A DNA stretch of 64,000 nt, taken from assembly GCA_050251195.1 (NCBI GenBank), contig JBFWNG010000002.1, positions 248,001-312,000 on the forward strand, in the 5' to 3' direction. The translations under genes were made by a program, and so were the position numbers. Shown in pieces: positions 15,997 to 24,362 of the stretch. Below the pieces are notes generated by a model. It ran no database searches, was not told the origin of the DNA, and worked only from the letters and a program-made list of their open reading frames with translations. The DNA comes from JBFWNG01 sp050251195. GTDB lineage: Bacteria; Bdellovibrionota_B; Oligoflexia; Oligoflexales; Oligoflexaceae. Positions within the stretch are counted from its first letter, which is position 1. The number at the start of each line of letters is the position of its first letter.

Positions 15997-17307
15997 ATGC
16001 ACAAAATAGGCTTTGCTCTTTTGAGCGTTGTGTTTTGTTTTTCCTGCCGAATGCGCGAGGCCGACGACAGTTCTATTAAGGGAGTTGAGGACGGCAACGG
16101 TGGGGATGTTTACGTCTGTAAGAAACCAATATCAGAATGGGACGACCGACGGCTTGTTTTCTTAGACCTGTGGTATGCAATGTCCGAGTTAGGAGATTTC
16201 AAGAAGCCCGAGTTCGATAAAAACGATAAACAAGCTCATATTCGACTTGCCAAAAATTATCTGAAAAGTATCGAGAAGCTTGATCCCTACCGATACGAAA
16301 AGTATAGCCGGCATATCGATTCCTTCGAGCAAGAAATGGATCTCTATGACACAATTCCCAATCTCCCAGATGAGATCACAATCCATCGAAAACCAGGCAA
16401 GAAGTGCGAGATCGCCAATATCGTCGCGCAATACTCGCCAGCCGAAGACTTTTCCCTGCCGCCGGCGGGGCAAAACACGGAGATGTCAGCCCTGAGTCCT
16501 CGATATCGCGTGCAACGCGAATATTGGAAAGAGATACGCAAAAGCCCGGTTGATCTTGCGGTTTTGCTGTTACATGAAGTTGCTTATAGAGAAACGCGGC
16601 AGTTTGGGTTGTCGCGAGGCGAAAATGTAACCAAATTTGTTGCTCACATGATAAACGGCAGATTTAGGGAAGAAAATAGGGAAGGCTATTACAAGTTTTT
16701 GCAGAATAAGGGTTTTCCCACATTCTTTAAGACTAAGGGAGGAGTACTTCTAGATTTGACGAGTCTCAAATGGAGTGATGCTGGAGAGCTTGTTTCGGGA
16801 GAGCTCTATGAAGAAGGCGAGCTGACGGATTCGGACAAGATTGTCATTCAATCCGTGGGTCCCGAAACAGGAGTAAGGACAGTATCGGTGCCTCAAAATA
16901 GGTTTTTCGCCTTCGCAGGAAAACAAAGCCTTTATCAAAGGAATAAGGAGTTGGATCGTCAACCCATAGAAGGTAACGAAGCTGTTTGGGAAACCTTCGA
17001 ACGCACTAGATCGGTACTATATTTTCAAGGACCGAACGAAGTGCCGACTCGCATAGAAGGAATGATCTCGTGGGGAGATTATCTCAATGTAGGTCCGAGC
17101 AGGCGCTGTATTTTGTCATCGGACACCGTGGAGACGTTTCCTCTTGAAAGTGTTGTTCTCGATCGGGAAGGTTATGCCATAGAGGCAGTAATGGCGCCGT
17201 ACGATATGAGACTCGTTTGCCAGGAGGGCCAAAAGCCGAAATTTGAAGTGCCGGTAGAGGGAAAAGTGAATTTCGAAAACCTTTTCAGTAAGGCAGCGCC
17301 ACCTTGA
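15997..17307 (+). CDS. Large lipoprotein of the G-N-G-G-D type
   Basis: A 436-residue protein with a short lipoprotein signal ending FCFSC at residue 17. Soon after comes DGNGGDVYVCKKP, and mid-protein VDLAVLLLHEVAYRETRQFG. The pair G-N-G-G-D near the N-terminus and an L-L-H-E-x-x-Y-R-x-x-R helix recurs in exported proteins of Bdellovibrio relatives, as far as I recall. The H-E-x-x-Y motif is not a canonical HEXXH zinc site, so protease activity is not claimed. The TGA stop overlaps the TTG start of the TIGR02147 gene. Confidence 0.8.
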   Translation: MHKIGFALLSVVFCFSCRMREADDSSIKGVEDGNGGDVYVCKKPISEWDDRRLVFLDLWYAMSELGDFKKPEFDKNDKQAHIRLAKNYLKSIEKLDPYRYEKYSRHIDSFEQEMDLYDTIPNLPDEITIHRKPGKKCEIANIVAQYSPAEDFSLPPAGQNTEMSALSPRYRVQREYWKEIRKSPVDLAVLLLHEVAYRETRQFGLSRGENVTKFVAHMINGRFREENREGYYKFLQNKGFPTFFKTKGGVLLDLTSLKWSDAGELVSGELYEEGELTDSDKIVIQSVGPETGVRTVSVPQNRFFAFAGKQSLYQRNKELDRQPIEGNEAVWETFERTRSVLYFQGPNEVPTRIEGMISWGDYLNVGPSRRCILSSDTVETFPLESVVLDREGYAIEAVMAPYDMRLVCQEGQKPKFEVPVEGKVNFENLFSKAAPP

Positions 17308-18125
17308 GCGCTAAGCTACAAAAGCAATCTGTCTTCGAATTCGACGATTACCGGAAATATTTGGCGGCAATCATCGATCAACTGATAGCAACCGGCCAAT
17401 CGTACCGAGCCATTGCAAAAAGTTTTCACATTAAGAGTCCTAATTATCTTCAGCAGGTCCTCGCGCATCAACGGAACCTCACCCCAGAGATTGCCGGCCG
17501 CATGAGCAAGTGGATCGGTATGACAGCCAAGGAAGAGAAGTTCTTTGTTTGCCTTGTAAAATTGGCTCATCCGCAGGTGAAGAGCAAAGACTCCGTTCTC
17601 ATTCAAATGCGCGCTCTTGCAACTGAAAACCAAAAGAAAAAGGTAAAAGACGATTCAATCCATAGGTATTGGATAAACGGCCTCATTTTAGAGCTGGCAT
17701 TGATCAAAGGGTTTGCTTTAACGCCGTCGAGTATTCGGGAAAAAATTGGCCACATAGCTTCGGAAAAGGAAGTCAAGGAATCCCTTGACTATCTTGTGGC
17801 CAAAAAATTTCTCTTACCGTCAGAAGAACCTAACGTGTACAAACAAGGCGATTTGGTCTTTGAGAGCCTCGACGACGTGCGTCGCATCGATCTACAGCGC
17901 AGCCACTTGCGATATCTCGATATTGCCAAACATAAAATCAACGACGATCTTGACCACCGCGAATACCGGGGTCTAACCATCGCGATTCAAAAATCAGATA
18001 TGCCGAAGATCAAAGCCAAGTTAAGGGAGTTTTACAAAGAGTTGCGTCTTGAGCTCGAAGGAACGGAGAACCCCGATAAAATCGTACGGCTGCAGACTTG
18101 TCTTTTTGAGCTTACCTTGGATTAG
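17304..18125 (+). CDS. TIGR02147 family protein (probable regulator)
   Basis: A 273-residue cytoplasmic protein. The N-terminal part, SVFEFDDYRKYLAAIIDQ, then SYRAIAKSFHIKSPNYLQQV and QRNLTPEIAGRMSKWIGM, is a helix-turn-helix-like region diagnostic of TIGR02147. The C-terminal half matches the companion DUF4423 region with a winged-helix-like EVKESLDYLVAKKFL. This family is expanded in Fibrobacter and Bdellovibrio-type genomes and has no established function. The TTG start overlaps the lipoprotein stop, so the regulator is translationally tied to that lipoprotein. Confidence 0.9.
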   Translation: MSAKLQKQSVFEFDDYRKYLAAIIDQLIATGQSYRAIAKSFHIKSPNYLQQVLAHQRNLTPEIAGRMSKWIGMTAKEEKFFVCLVKLAHPQVKSKDSVLIQMRALATENQKKKVKDDSIHRYWINGLILELALIKGFALTPSSIREKIGHIASEKEVKESLDYLVAKKFLLPSEEPNVYKQGDLVFESLDDVRRIDLQRSHLRYLDIAKHKINDDLDHREYRGLTIAIQKSDMPKIKAKLREFYKELRLELEGTENPDKIVRLQTCLFELTLD

Positions 18126-18133
18126 TGGTTTTC

Positions 18134-18282
18134 GGGTCAGTCACTTGACCGTCCCCTAAAGGTTGGGCACGACCTTTTGGTTAATCGAGATCTCAGTATT
18201 CGCGTCATGAAAATGATACAAAATAAAATTGGGGTAGCCAGCGCGCGACATTCGGTTGAGGTGCCAGTCAAGGGACTGACCC
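18134..18282 (-). mobile_element. Miniature element with 18-bp terminal inverted repeats (Y1/REP-type remnant)
   Basis: The left end (18134-18151) begins GGGTCAGTCACTTGACC, and the right end (18265-18282) is its inverted complement with two mismatches. Each end also contains short self-complementary arms. The end sequence GGGTCAGTC-x-x-TTGAC resembles the borders of IS200-like/Y1 tyrosine transposase elements as I remember them. An internal fragment on the minus strand reads MSRAGYPNFILYHFHD before a stop, too short to be functional. The element lies between the TIGR02147 gene and tRNA-Arg. It appears to be an internally deleted, non-autonomous copy. Confidence 0.55.
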
Positions 18283-18295
18283 AGTTGCAAAAATA

Positions 18296-18367
18296 CGGTC
18301 CCAAGTGGAATCGAACCACTATTTAAGCTTTAGGAAAGCTCCGTACTATCCGTTATACTATGGGACC
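18296..18367 (-). tRNA. tRNA-Arg (anticodon CCU)
   Basis: The 72-base cloverleaf has acceptor arms GGTCCCA/TGGGACC, a D-arm with TAGTATAACGGATAGTA, and anticodon stem GAGCT/AGCTT around loop TTCCTAA (anticodon CCT, reading AGG). The T-arm is AGTGG-TTCGATT-CCACT and the discriminator base is G. CCA is not encoded, so the tRNA nucleotidyltransferase must add it. Confidence 0.95.
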
Positions 18368-18391
18368 CCAATCCGCCGGGAGCTTACCATC

Positions 18392-19657
18392 TCAGGTAAG
18401 CATCATCAACGGTTCTTCGAGGTAGCTGACGAGGGTTTGTAGGAACTTCGCGCCCATGGCGCCATCGATAACTCGGTGATCGCAGGACATCGTCATCTTC
18501 ATGACTTGTTTGACTTCGACGGTCCCGGCGGCGTTGACTACAGGCGTTGGTTTTGTGGCGCCGACTGCAAGAATGGCGGCCTGCGGCGGATTGATGATCG
18601 CGGTAAATTCTTCAATGCCCATCATGCCCAGGTTGGAAATTGTGAAAGTTCCGCCCGCATATTCTTCGGGTTGCAGTTCGCCGTTCTTTGCCTTTGTGAT
18701 GTACGCCTTGGATTGAGCCGCGATTTCGCGAACGCCTAGTGTGTCGCAGTTTCTGATGACCGGAGTCACGAGTCCTTGCTCTAATGCGACCGCAAGCGAC
18801 ATGTGCACGGAATAGTGGCGCCGAATGACTGTTTCGCCCCAAGAGGAATTAATCTCAGGATGCTTGACGAGTGCCTTTGCCGCTGCCAGCACGATGATAT
18901 CGTTGACGCTGATCTTGCTGTTTTCCTGGCCGGCGTTCAGTTTTTTGCGCCATTCCAAGCTGTTGTCCATGTTTGTGCTAACAGTAAGGTAAAAGTGCGG
19001 AGCTTCGTTTTTGCCCGCCAAAAGTCTCTTAGCAATTGTCTTGCGCATCATGCTGAGCGGAATCTCTTCCACTCTGTCTTCACCAATGCGAGCCGGGGCC
19101 GTGGGGGCTTTCGCTGCGGGAGCGGACGGTTTGCCGCCAGGTCCTTTTGCTAAATTCTCAACGTCGCGCAATACAATGCGGCCTTGCGGTCCGGATCCCT
19201 GAATTTGGGAGAGTTCCACCCCGCGATCGCTGGCGATTTTTCGAGCGAGCGGAGATGATTTAATGCGGCCGTCGACAACCTTTGGTTCGCTTTTCGTTGG
19301 AGCGGGGGCGGGCGTAGCCGCAGCCGTTTTTTCGGGCTTTGCCGCGGGAGCTGGAGTCTCGTGCTTTTTCGGCGCTGGACCCTCGGACTTGGCGACCATC
19401 GAAGGATCGAACTTTTCGCCTTTGCCGCCGAGTACGGCAATAGGGGCGTTGAGATCGCATGTCTCGCCGGGCTGCACCAAGATTTTAAGCAAAACGCCCT
19501 TATACGGCGAGTTGTACTCCATCGTTGCCTTGTCGGTTTCGATCTCAACAATGGCTTCGCCTTCGTCGACGAATTCGCCTTCCTTTTTGAGCCAGCTCGC
19601 TATAGCGCCTTCTTCCATCGTATCGCTGAGCTTAGGCATTTCAATGATTTGTGACAC
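18392..19657 (-). CDS. pdhC: Pyruvate dehydrogenase E2, dihydrolipoamide acetyltransferase
   Basis: The E2 core transfers the acetyl group from E1 to coenzyme A. Domains run in order: one lipoyl domain (residues 1-78) with lipoyl lysine 43 in IETDKATMEY; an Ala/Pro-rich linker; a peripheral-subunit-binding domain with SSPLARKIASDRGVELSQI (about 130-168); and the acyltransferase core with DHRVIDGAMG, catalytic His 394. GTG at 19657 follows AAGGG by nine bases. It lies 20 bases after pdhB on the minus strand. No E3 gene is in the window. Confidence 0.95.
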   Translation of the reverse strand: MSQIIEMPKLSDTMEEGAIASWLKKEGEFVDEGEAIVEIETDKATMEYNSPYKGVLLKILVQPGETCDLNAPIAVLGGKGEKFDPSMVAKSEGPAPKKHETPAPAAKPEKTAAATPAPAPTKSEPKVVDGRIKSSPLARKIASDRGVELSQIQGSGPQGRIVLRDVENLAKGPGGKPSAPAAKAPTAPARIGEDRVEEIPLSMMRKTIAKRLLAGKNEAPHFYLTVSTNMDNSLEWRKKLNAGQENSKISVNDIIVLAAAKALVKHPEINSSWGETVIRRHYSVHMSLAVALEQGLVTPVIRNCDTLGVREIAAQSKAYITKAKNGELQPEEYAGGTFTISNLGMMGIEEFTAIINPPQAAILAVGATKPTPVVNAAGTVEVKQVMKMTMSCDHRVIDGAMGAKFLQTLVSYLEEPLMMLT

Positions 19658-19677
19658 TGCTATGACCCTTTATTATT

Positions 19678-20655
19678 TCAGATGTATAAGACTTCTTTTA
19701 TGGCCTGTGTGATACGGTGCGCGTTGGGCAACGTATCTTCCTCTTGGGCTTCGTTGTACGGAATATGAACAAACTCCGCGGTGCATCTTCCAACAGGCGC
19801 ATCGAGATCATCGAAGCACTCTTTTTGCACTCTGTCAGCAATTTGCGCGCCGACTGATGCGAAGCTCCAGGATTCTTCTACGATGACGCATCGGTGCGTT
19901 TTGCGGACCGACTTGAAGATCGTTGTTTCGTCAAGCGGTTGAAGCGTGCGCGGATCAATCACTTCAACACTGATGTTTTCCTTTTCCAGTTGTTCGGCGA
20001 TCGTCATGACCTTATGGTAAATTTTGTTCCAAGCGATAACGGTGACGTCACTGCCTTCTTTCTTTACGGCGGCCTGGCCCAAAGGAATGATGTGTTCTCC
20101 TTCCGGGACTTCGCCTTTCATACCATACATCATCTCGCTTTCGAGAAATACGACGGGGTTGTTGTCGCGAATAGCGGATTTCAAAAGTCCCTTGCCGTCT
20201 GCGGGCGTCGAACAGGTGACGACCTTCATTCCTGGGACGTTTGTAAGCATGGCTTCATAGGACTGGCTATGCTGCGCACCCAACATGTGTGCGGCGCCGT
20301 TGGGCCCTCGAAACACAATCGGAACATTAAATTGACCGCCCGACATGTAATACATCTTCGCGGCGTGGTTCACGATCTGGTCGAAAGCTTGAATACCAAA
20401 GTTCCAAGTCATCATTTCAATGATAGGTCGCAAACCGACCATAGCAGCGCCAACTCCGAGGCCGGCAAAGCCATTCTCCGATATCGGTGCGTCCCAAACC
20501 CGTTTGGCTCCGAACTTGTCGAGCAACCCTTTTGAAACTTTATAGGCGCCGTTATACTGACCGACTTCTTCTCCCATTAGGAAAACAGACGGGTCCCGCT
20601 CCATCTCTTCTTCCATTGCTTGACCGAGCGCTTCTCTAAATGTCAATACAGCCAT
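19678..20655 (-). CDS. pdhB: Pyruvate dehydrogenase E1 component, beta subunit
   Basis: With the alpha subunit it forms the thiamine-diphosphate E1 that decarboxylates pyruvate. The 325-residue length is typical. TFREALGQAMEEEMERDP starts the protein, and FLMGEEVGQYNGAYKVSKGL carries the conserved cofactor-site glutamate. RVWDAPISENGFAGLGVGAA and EVIDPRTLQPLD complete the family pattern. AAAGGG stands ten bases before the ATG. It is 36 bases downstream of pdhA. Confidence 0.96.
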   Translation of the reverse strand: MAVLTFREALGQAMEEEMERDPSVFLMGEEVGQYNGAYKVSKGLLDKFGAKRVWDAPISENGFAGLGVGAAMVGLRPIIEMMTWNFGIQAFDQIVNHAAKMYYMSGGQFNVPIVFRGPNGAAHMLGAQHSQSYEAMLTNVPGMKVVTCSTPADGKGLLKSAIRDNNPVVFLESEMMYGMKGEVPEGEHIIPLGQAAVKKEGSDVTVIAWNKIYHKVMTIAEQLEKENISVEVIDPRTLQPLDETTIFKSVRKTHRCVIVEESWSFASVGAQIADRVQKECFDDLDAPVGRCTAEFVHIPYNEAQEEDTLPNAHRITQAIKEVLYI

Positions 20656-20691
20656 GAATCTATTACCCTTTATCTGTAAAATGAATTGCGA

Positions 20692-21699
20692 TTACGGTGC
20701 TAGTACGTGATCCCACAGCTCTTCCACAGGAGGTTGCGGGGAATTGTCAGCAAAATTTTCCGCATCATCAATGCTCTGCCTCACTTCGTCGTCCCACTTC
20801 TCGAGTTCGTCTTCTGAAGCGAAATTGTTTGAGGTTAAGATGTTTGCGAGATTTTTGATCGGATCATGCTTGTCCTGATATTCTTTGACTTCTTCCTTGG
20901 TGCGGTACGTTCCCGGGTCAGATACCGAGTGGCCGCGGTAACGATAGGTCAACGCCTCGAGAAGGTGTGGTTTCTTGGTTGTGCGCACTTCGTTTGCGAT
21001 ACGCTTAACGTGGTTATAAACATCCGTCACGTTCATAGCGTCTACGTCCGAGTAATCCATGTCGAATGCAAGGGCCCGCTTCCAAAGGTGATCAATGCTT
21101 GTCGTTCGACGGATGTCGGTTCCCATTCCGTACCGGTTGTTTTCGATAATGTAAATCACGGGTAGGTCCCAAGTAGCCGCCATGTTGAGCGCTTCGAAGA
21201 ATTGACCTTGGTTGGTCGCGGCATCGCCTAAATAGCAAACGCAGATTTCGTTGGAATTGCGGTAACGGATCGCAAAGCCCACGCCAGTCGCAAGCGGAAC
21301 TTGGCCGCCGACTATACCGTGACCGCCGAGAAAGCGGTGTTCGTTGCTGAACATGTGCATCGATCCGCCTTTGCCGCGGCAACATCCGTCCACCTTTCCG
21401 AATAACTCGGACAGGACATTTTTGCCTTCGATACCCTTGCCAATTGCTTGAGTGTGGGATCGATAGCCGCTGATCATGTAGTCGTCGTCTTTAATCGCAT
21501 TCTGCACACCTACGGCTAAAGCTTCTTGCCCGATATGCAGATGGCAAAAACCGGAGAATTTTCTTTTCGTATAGGCAAGGCCGACGCGTTCTTCGAATCG
21601 TCGAAAATACACCATTTCTTTATACATTTTTATGAGGTGATCCTTGTCGGCAACTTTTTCTTTGTCCGCACCTTTTTTAGGAGCAACTTTCTTTGTCAT
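20692..21699 (-). CDS. pdhA: Pyruvate dehydrogenase E1 component, alpha subunit
   Basis: The thiamine-diphosphate-binding subunit of the E1 heterotetramer. The cofactor motif is GDAATNQGQFFEALNMAA ending in ENNRYGMGT. HIGQEALAVGVQNAI and YRYRGHSVSDPGTYRTKEE, the phosphorylation-loop region of E1-alpha, support pyruvate rather than branched-chain specificity, though not decisively. Three consecutive in-frame ATGs exist; 21699 is given because AGGG then lies eight bases upstream. The first is four bases past the fabF stop, so fabF-pdhA-pdhB-pdhC is one operon. Confidence 0.95.
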   Translation of the reverse strand: MTKKVAPKKGADKEKVADKDHLIKMYKEMVYFRRFEERVGLAYTKRKFSGFCHLHIGQEALAVGVQNAIKDDDYMISGYRSHTQAIGKGIEGKNVLSELFGKVDGCCRGKGGSMHMFSNEHRFLGGHGIVGGQVPLATGVGFAIRYRNSNEICVCYLGDAATNQGQFFEALNMAATWDLPVIYIIENNRYGMGTDIRRTTSIDHLWKRALAFDMDYSDVDAMNVTDVYNHVKRIANEVRTTKKPHLLEALTYRYRGHSVSDPGTYRTKEEVKEYQDKHDPIKNLANILTSNNFASEDELEKWDDEVRQSIDDAENFADNSPQPPVEELWDHVLAP

Positions 21700-21709
21700 C
21701 ATCATGTCC

Positions 21710-22942
21710 CTACGTAAATTTCTTTACGGCAATCGTTGCGTTTGTTCCGCCGAAGCCGAATGAGTTGGAAAGAGCAATGTTAACTTTTCTCTCGCGAGCC
21801 GTGTTGGGCGTATAGTCGAGCCGACAATCCGGATCGGGAGTTTGGTAGTTGATTGTGGGAGGAATCAAGTTGTGCTTGGTCGCAAGCACCGTATAGATTG
21901 CCTCAATACCGCCCGCAGCGGCGATACAATGTCCTGTGACCCCTTTGGTTGAAGAGATCGAAATTTTCTTCGCGGCATCGCCAAAAACTGTTTCAATGGC
22001 AACACTTTCAAAATGGTCGTTCATCTTGGTCGATGTGCCGTGGGCGTTAATGTAATCAACGTCGGCGGGATTTATCTTGCCGGTATTGAGCGCGATGCGC
22101 ATACAGCGCTGTCCGCCTTCCGCGTTAGGACTTGGTTGCGTGATGTGATAGGCATCGCCCGACATTCCGTAACCAACGATCTCCGCGTAGATTTTCGCGC
22201 CGCGTCTCTTCGCGTGTTCGAGCTCCTCGAGAACAAGAAGACCAGAACCTTCGCCCATGACAAAGCCGTCACGGTCAGTATCGAAAGGCCGCGAAGCTCC
22301 CTTGGGATCATCATTGCGACGGCTCAGAGCTTTCAAAGCGGCGAACGAAGTTATTCCCAAAGGGCTAATCGTCGATTCCGCTCCGCCGCATAGCATGACG
22401 TCCGCATAATCGTTGAGGATATGAAGATATCCTTCGCCCACGCCGTGCGTACCGCTTGCGCAAGCCGTCGTTGGACATAGATTGGGACCCTTCAGATTGT
22501 GCGCCATTGAGACGCAGCCTGCCGCCATGTTGGCAATCGCGTAAGGAATAAAAAATGGAGACACGCGTCGGTGTCCTTTGTCGCGAAGGATGTATGCGTT
22601 TTCTTCGATGTCATAGAGAGCGCCTAGGCCAACGCCAATGGAACAACCGTAACGATCCGTGTTGCCTTCTACATTGAGGCCGCTATCGATGATCGCTTCT
22701 TTTCCGGCAACTAACGCAAATTGAACAAATCGTGTAGTCTTTCGTGCTTCCTTTTCGTCGAAGTGTTGACTTGGATCGAAGTTTTTTACTTCAGCCGCAA
22801 TTTGCACCGGCAAATCTTTCGGGTCAAAAACCTGGATCTTGTCAACGCCAGTTCGGCCTTCGATCGCTGCATTCCAAGCTTCTTTTACGTTGGAACCGGT
22901 GGGAGCAATCATCCCTACACCCGTAACGACCACTCTTTTCAT
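21710..22942 (-). CDS. fabF: Beta-ketoacyl-[acyl-carrier-protein] synthase II
   Basis: FabF condenses malonyl-ACP with acyl-ACP in fatty acid elongation. The 410-residue protein has the full triad: Cys 161 in TTACASGTHGVGE, His 301 in INAHGTSTKMND and His 338 in GVTGHCIAAAGG. The glycine-rich end SNSFGFGGTNATI is intact. ATG at 22942 follows AGAGGC; a preceding TTG is a poorer start. It heads the operon with the pyruvate dehydrogenase genes, linking acetyl-CoA supply to lipid synthesis. Confidence 0.96.
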   Translation of the reverse strand: MKRVVVTGVGMIAPTGSNVKEAWNAAIEGRTGVDKIQVFDPKDLPVQIAAEVKNFDPSQHFDEKEARKTTRFVQFALVAGKEAIIDSGLNVEGNTDRYGCSIGVGLGALYDIEENAYILRDKGHRRVSPFFIPYAIANMAAGCVSMAHNLKGPNLCPTTACASGTHGVGEGYLHILNDYADVMLCGGAESTISPLGITSFAALKALSRRNDDPKGASRPFDTDRDGFVMGEGSGLLVLEELEHAKRRGAKIYAEIVGYGMSGDAYHITQPSPNAEGGQRCMRIALNTGKINPADVDYINAHGTSTKMNDHFESVAIETVFGDAAKKISISSTKGVTGHCIAAAGGIEAIYTVLATKHNLIPPTINYQTPDPDCRLDYTPNTARERKVNIALSNSFGFGGTNATIAVKKFT

Positions 22943-23027
22943 CAAACAGCCTCTATTACGTAACCATGGTTAAGTCACATCCAATATCAAATAATGCCAA
23001 CAAAATCTATATATTATCGCAGGGAGT

Positions 23028-24284
23028 TTAGGTGGCGGCCGAAGATTTTTGGAGTGCTCGTTTTTTGAGCATATTGCCGAAAAAGGGAAAGTTTTTAGGA
23101 TCTAACGTCAGCTCTGAGGGTGGCAAACGGTTCTTCTGGTAAATGAGGAAGGAGGCAATGACGAGCAAGATGATATGAGGAAGCCACGCTCCGACGGGGC
23201 CGGAAACCTTCCCCCTTTCGGCAAGCCACTTGAACCCCATGATAAGGATATAATTCGAGATAATGGTGAGAATGCTGCCGACATACCCCCAGTTCTTGCC
23301 CTTGCGGTCGTCGTGGATTCCCAGTACGACGGCAAATAGGCCGAACGCTATTATCGCGAAGGGCATCGCGATCCTTTGATGCAGCAAGAATCGCGCTTTG
23401 TAATAGAGAAGGGAGTCCATCGCCTTCTCGTCATCTCGAATCTCGTCTATGTAATGCCACAGTTTCCTGGGTGGATAACTTCGATAGTCGTCTTTGACCT
23501 CCGAACCCAGAATCTGTTCCTGAAACATGCGAATCATATCAAGTTCGGCAGACTTGAATTTGACCACGGAAAACTCTTCTTGGCCCTCGCCGGAGTACAT
23601 GACGCCGTAGTTGAAGAGCATGGTGAGATCGCCGTTCTCGACGCTCCCCATAATCGTTGCCGTGGGCGCAAATAGAGTAAAATTTTGGTCCTTGGTAGTG
23701 CCGCCGCCCGGTGCGAGAAGCACGTTCGTCAAATGGGAGCGATCAGAGGAAACGTTTTCAGCGTAGAGAACGTATCCCAGAAAGTCAGTGAGGAAAGTTC
23801 CAGATTTAAGTTTGATCCTGACGAGATTGTCGAGCTCGGTCTGCGCCTTGCGATGGAAAAAGTTGATAAGCTCCCTTCGACCCCAAGGCTCGAAATTGAG
23901 TGCACAAAGAACCGTAATACCGTAAAAGATTCCGCCGAGTATAAGGACCGGCATGACGGCTTTTCTTACGGAATACCCGTTTGCCAACATGGCGGTGAAT
24001 TCGCCGTCCGAACTGAGTCTGCTAAAACCGATAAGAGTGGCGAACATAAACGCCATTGGTATGGTGAACGTAAGGAAGGGCGCCATTATAAACAAAAAGG
24101 GAAGGAGCACGTTCTCCACGGACAGACCCGACGTCACGATGATTTCGGACAGTCTCAAAAGCTGGGAAATGACAATAACGACGCCGAGAACACAGAAGGA
24201 GGTAACAAACTGCGGGATTATCTCCTTAAAAAAATAGAAGAAAAGTGTAATTGGCGGCTCCGGTCGGAAAAAGGTATTTCTAAT
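23028..24284 (-). CDS. lptF: LptF/LptG-family lipopolysaccharide export permease, start uncertain
   Basis: An inner-membrane subunit of the LptBFG ABC transporter that lifts lipopolysaccharide toward the outer membrane. The body has four later membrane segments around a beta-jellyroll periplasmic domain. SRLSSDGEFTAMLANGYS is the coupling loop, and RIAMPFAIIAFGLFAVVLGI begins the C-terminal half. The first ordinary start, TTG at 24158, would remove most of the conserved first helix. The frame stays open upstream through FFYFFKEIIPQFVTSF, and the plausible codons there are only rare ones such as ATT at 24284. An in-frame ATG at 24317 is cut off by TAA after six codons. Family assignment is firm, the start is not. 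Confidence 0.88.
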   Translation of the reverse strand: MRNTFFRPEPPITLFFYFFKEIIPQFVTSFCVLGVVIVISQLLRLSEIIVTSGLSVENVLLPFLFIMAPFLTFTIPMAFMFATLIGFSRLSSDGEFTAMLANGYSVRKAVMPVLILGGIFYGITVLCALNFEPWGRRELINFFHRKAQTELDNLVRIKLKSGTFLTDFLGYVLYAENVSSDRSHLTNVLLAPGGGTTKDQNFTLFAPTATIMGSVENGDLTMLFNYGVMYSGEGQEEFSVVKFKSAELDMIRMFQEQILGSEVKDDYRSYPPRKLWHYIDEIRDDEKAMDSLLYYKARFLLHQRIAMPFAIIAFGLFAVVLGIHDDRKGKNWGYVGSILTIISNYILIMGFKWLAERGKVSGPVGAWLPHIILLVIASFLIYQKNRLPPSELTLDPKNFPFFGNMLKKRALQKSSAAT

Positions 24285-24362
24285 TTCCGTTCTGGGTTAT
24301 AATTTCCTTGAATACATTTTAATTTAAACCGCATTTAAAGAAACCTAAATTTAGAGCTTTGG

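Noticed and set aside
16552..16623. H-E-x-x-Y motif in the G-N-G-G-D lipoprotein as a zinc protease site
   Set aside because: The third ligand position is Tyr rather than His, and no downstream glutamate motif is evident.
18137..18319. Minus-strand frame across the repeat element and the tRNA
   Set aside because: It overlaps tRNA-Arg and the terminal inverted repeats, so it is not a gene.
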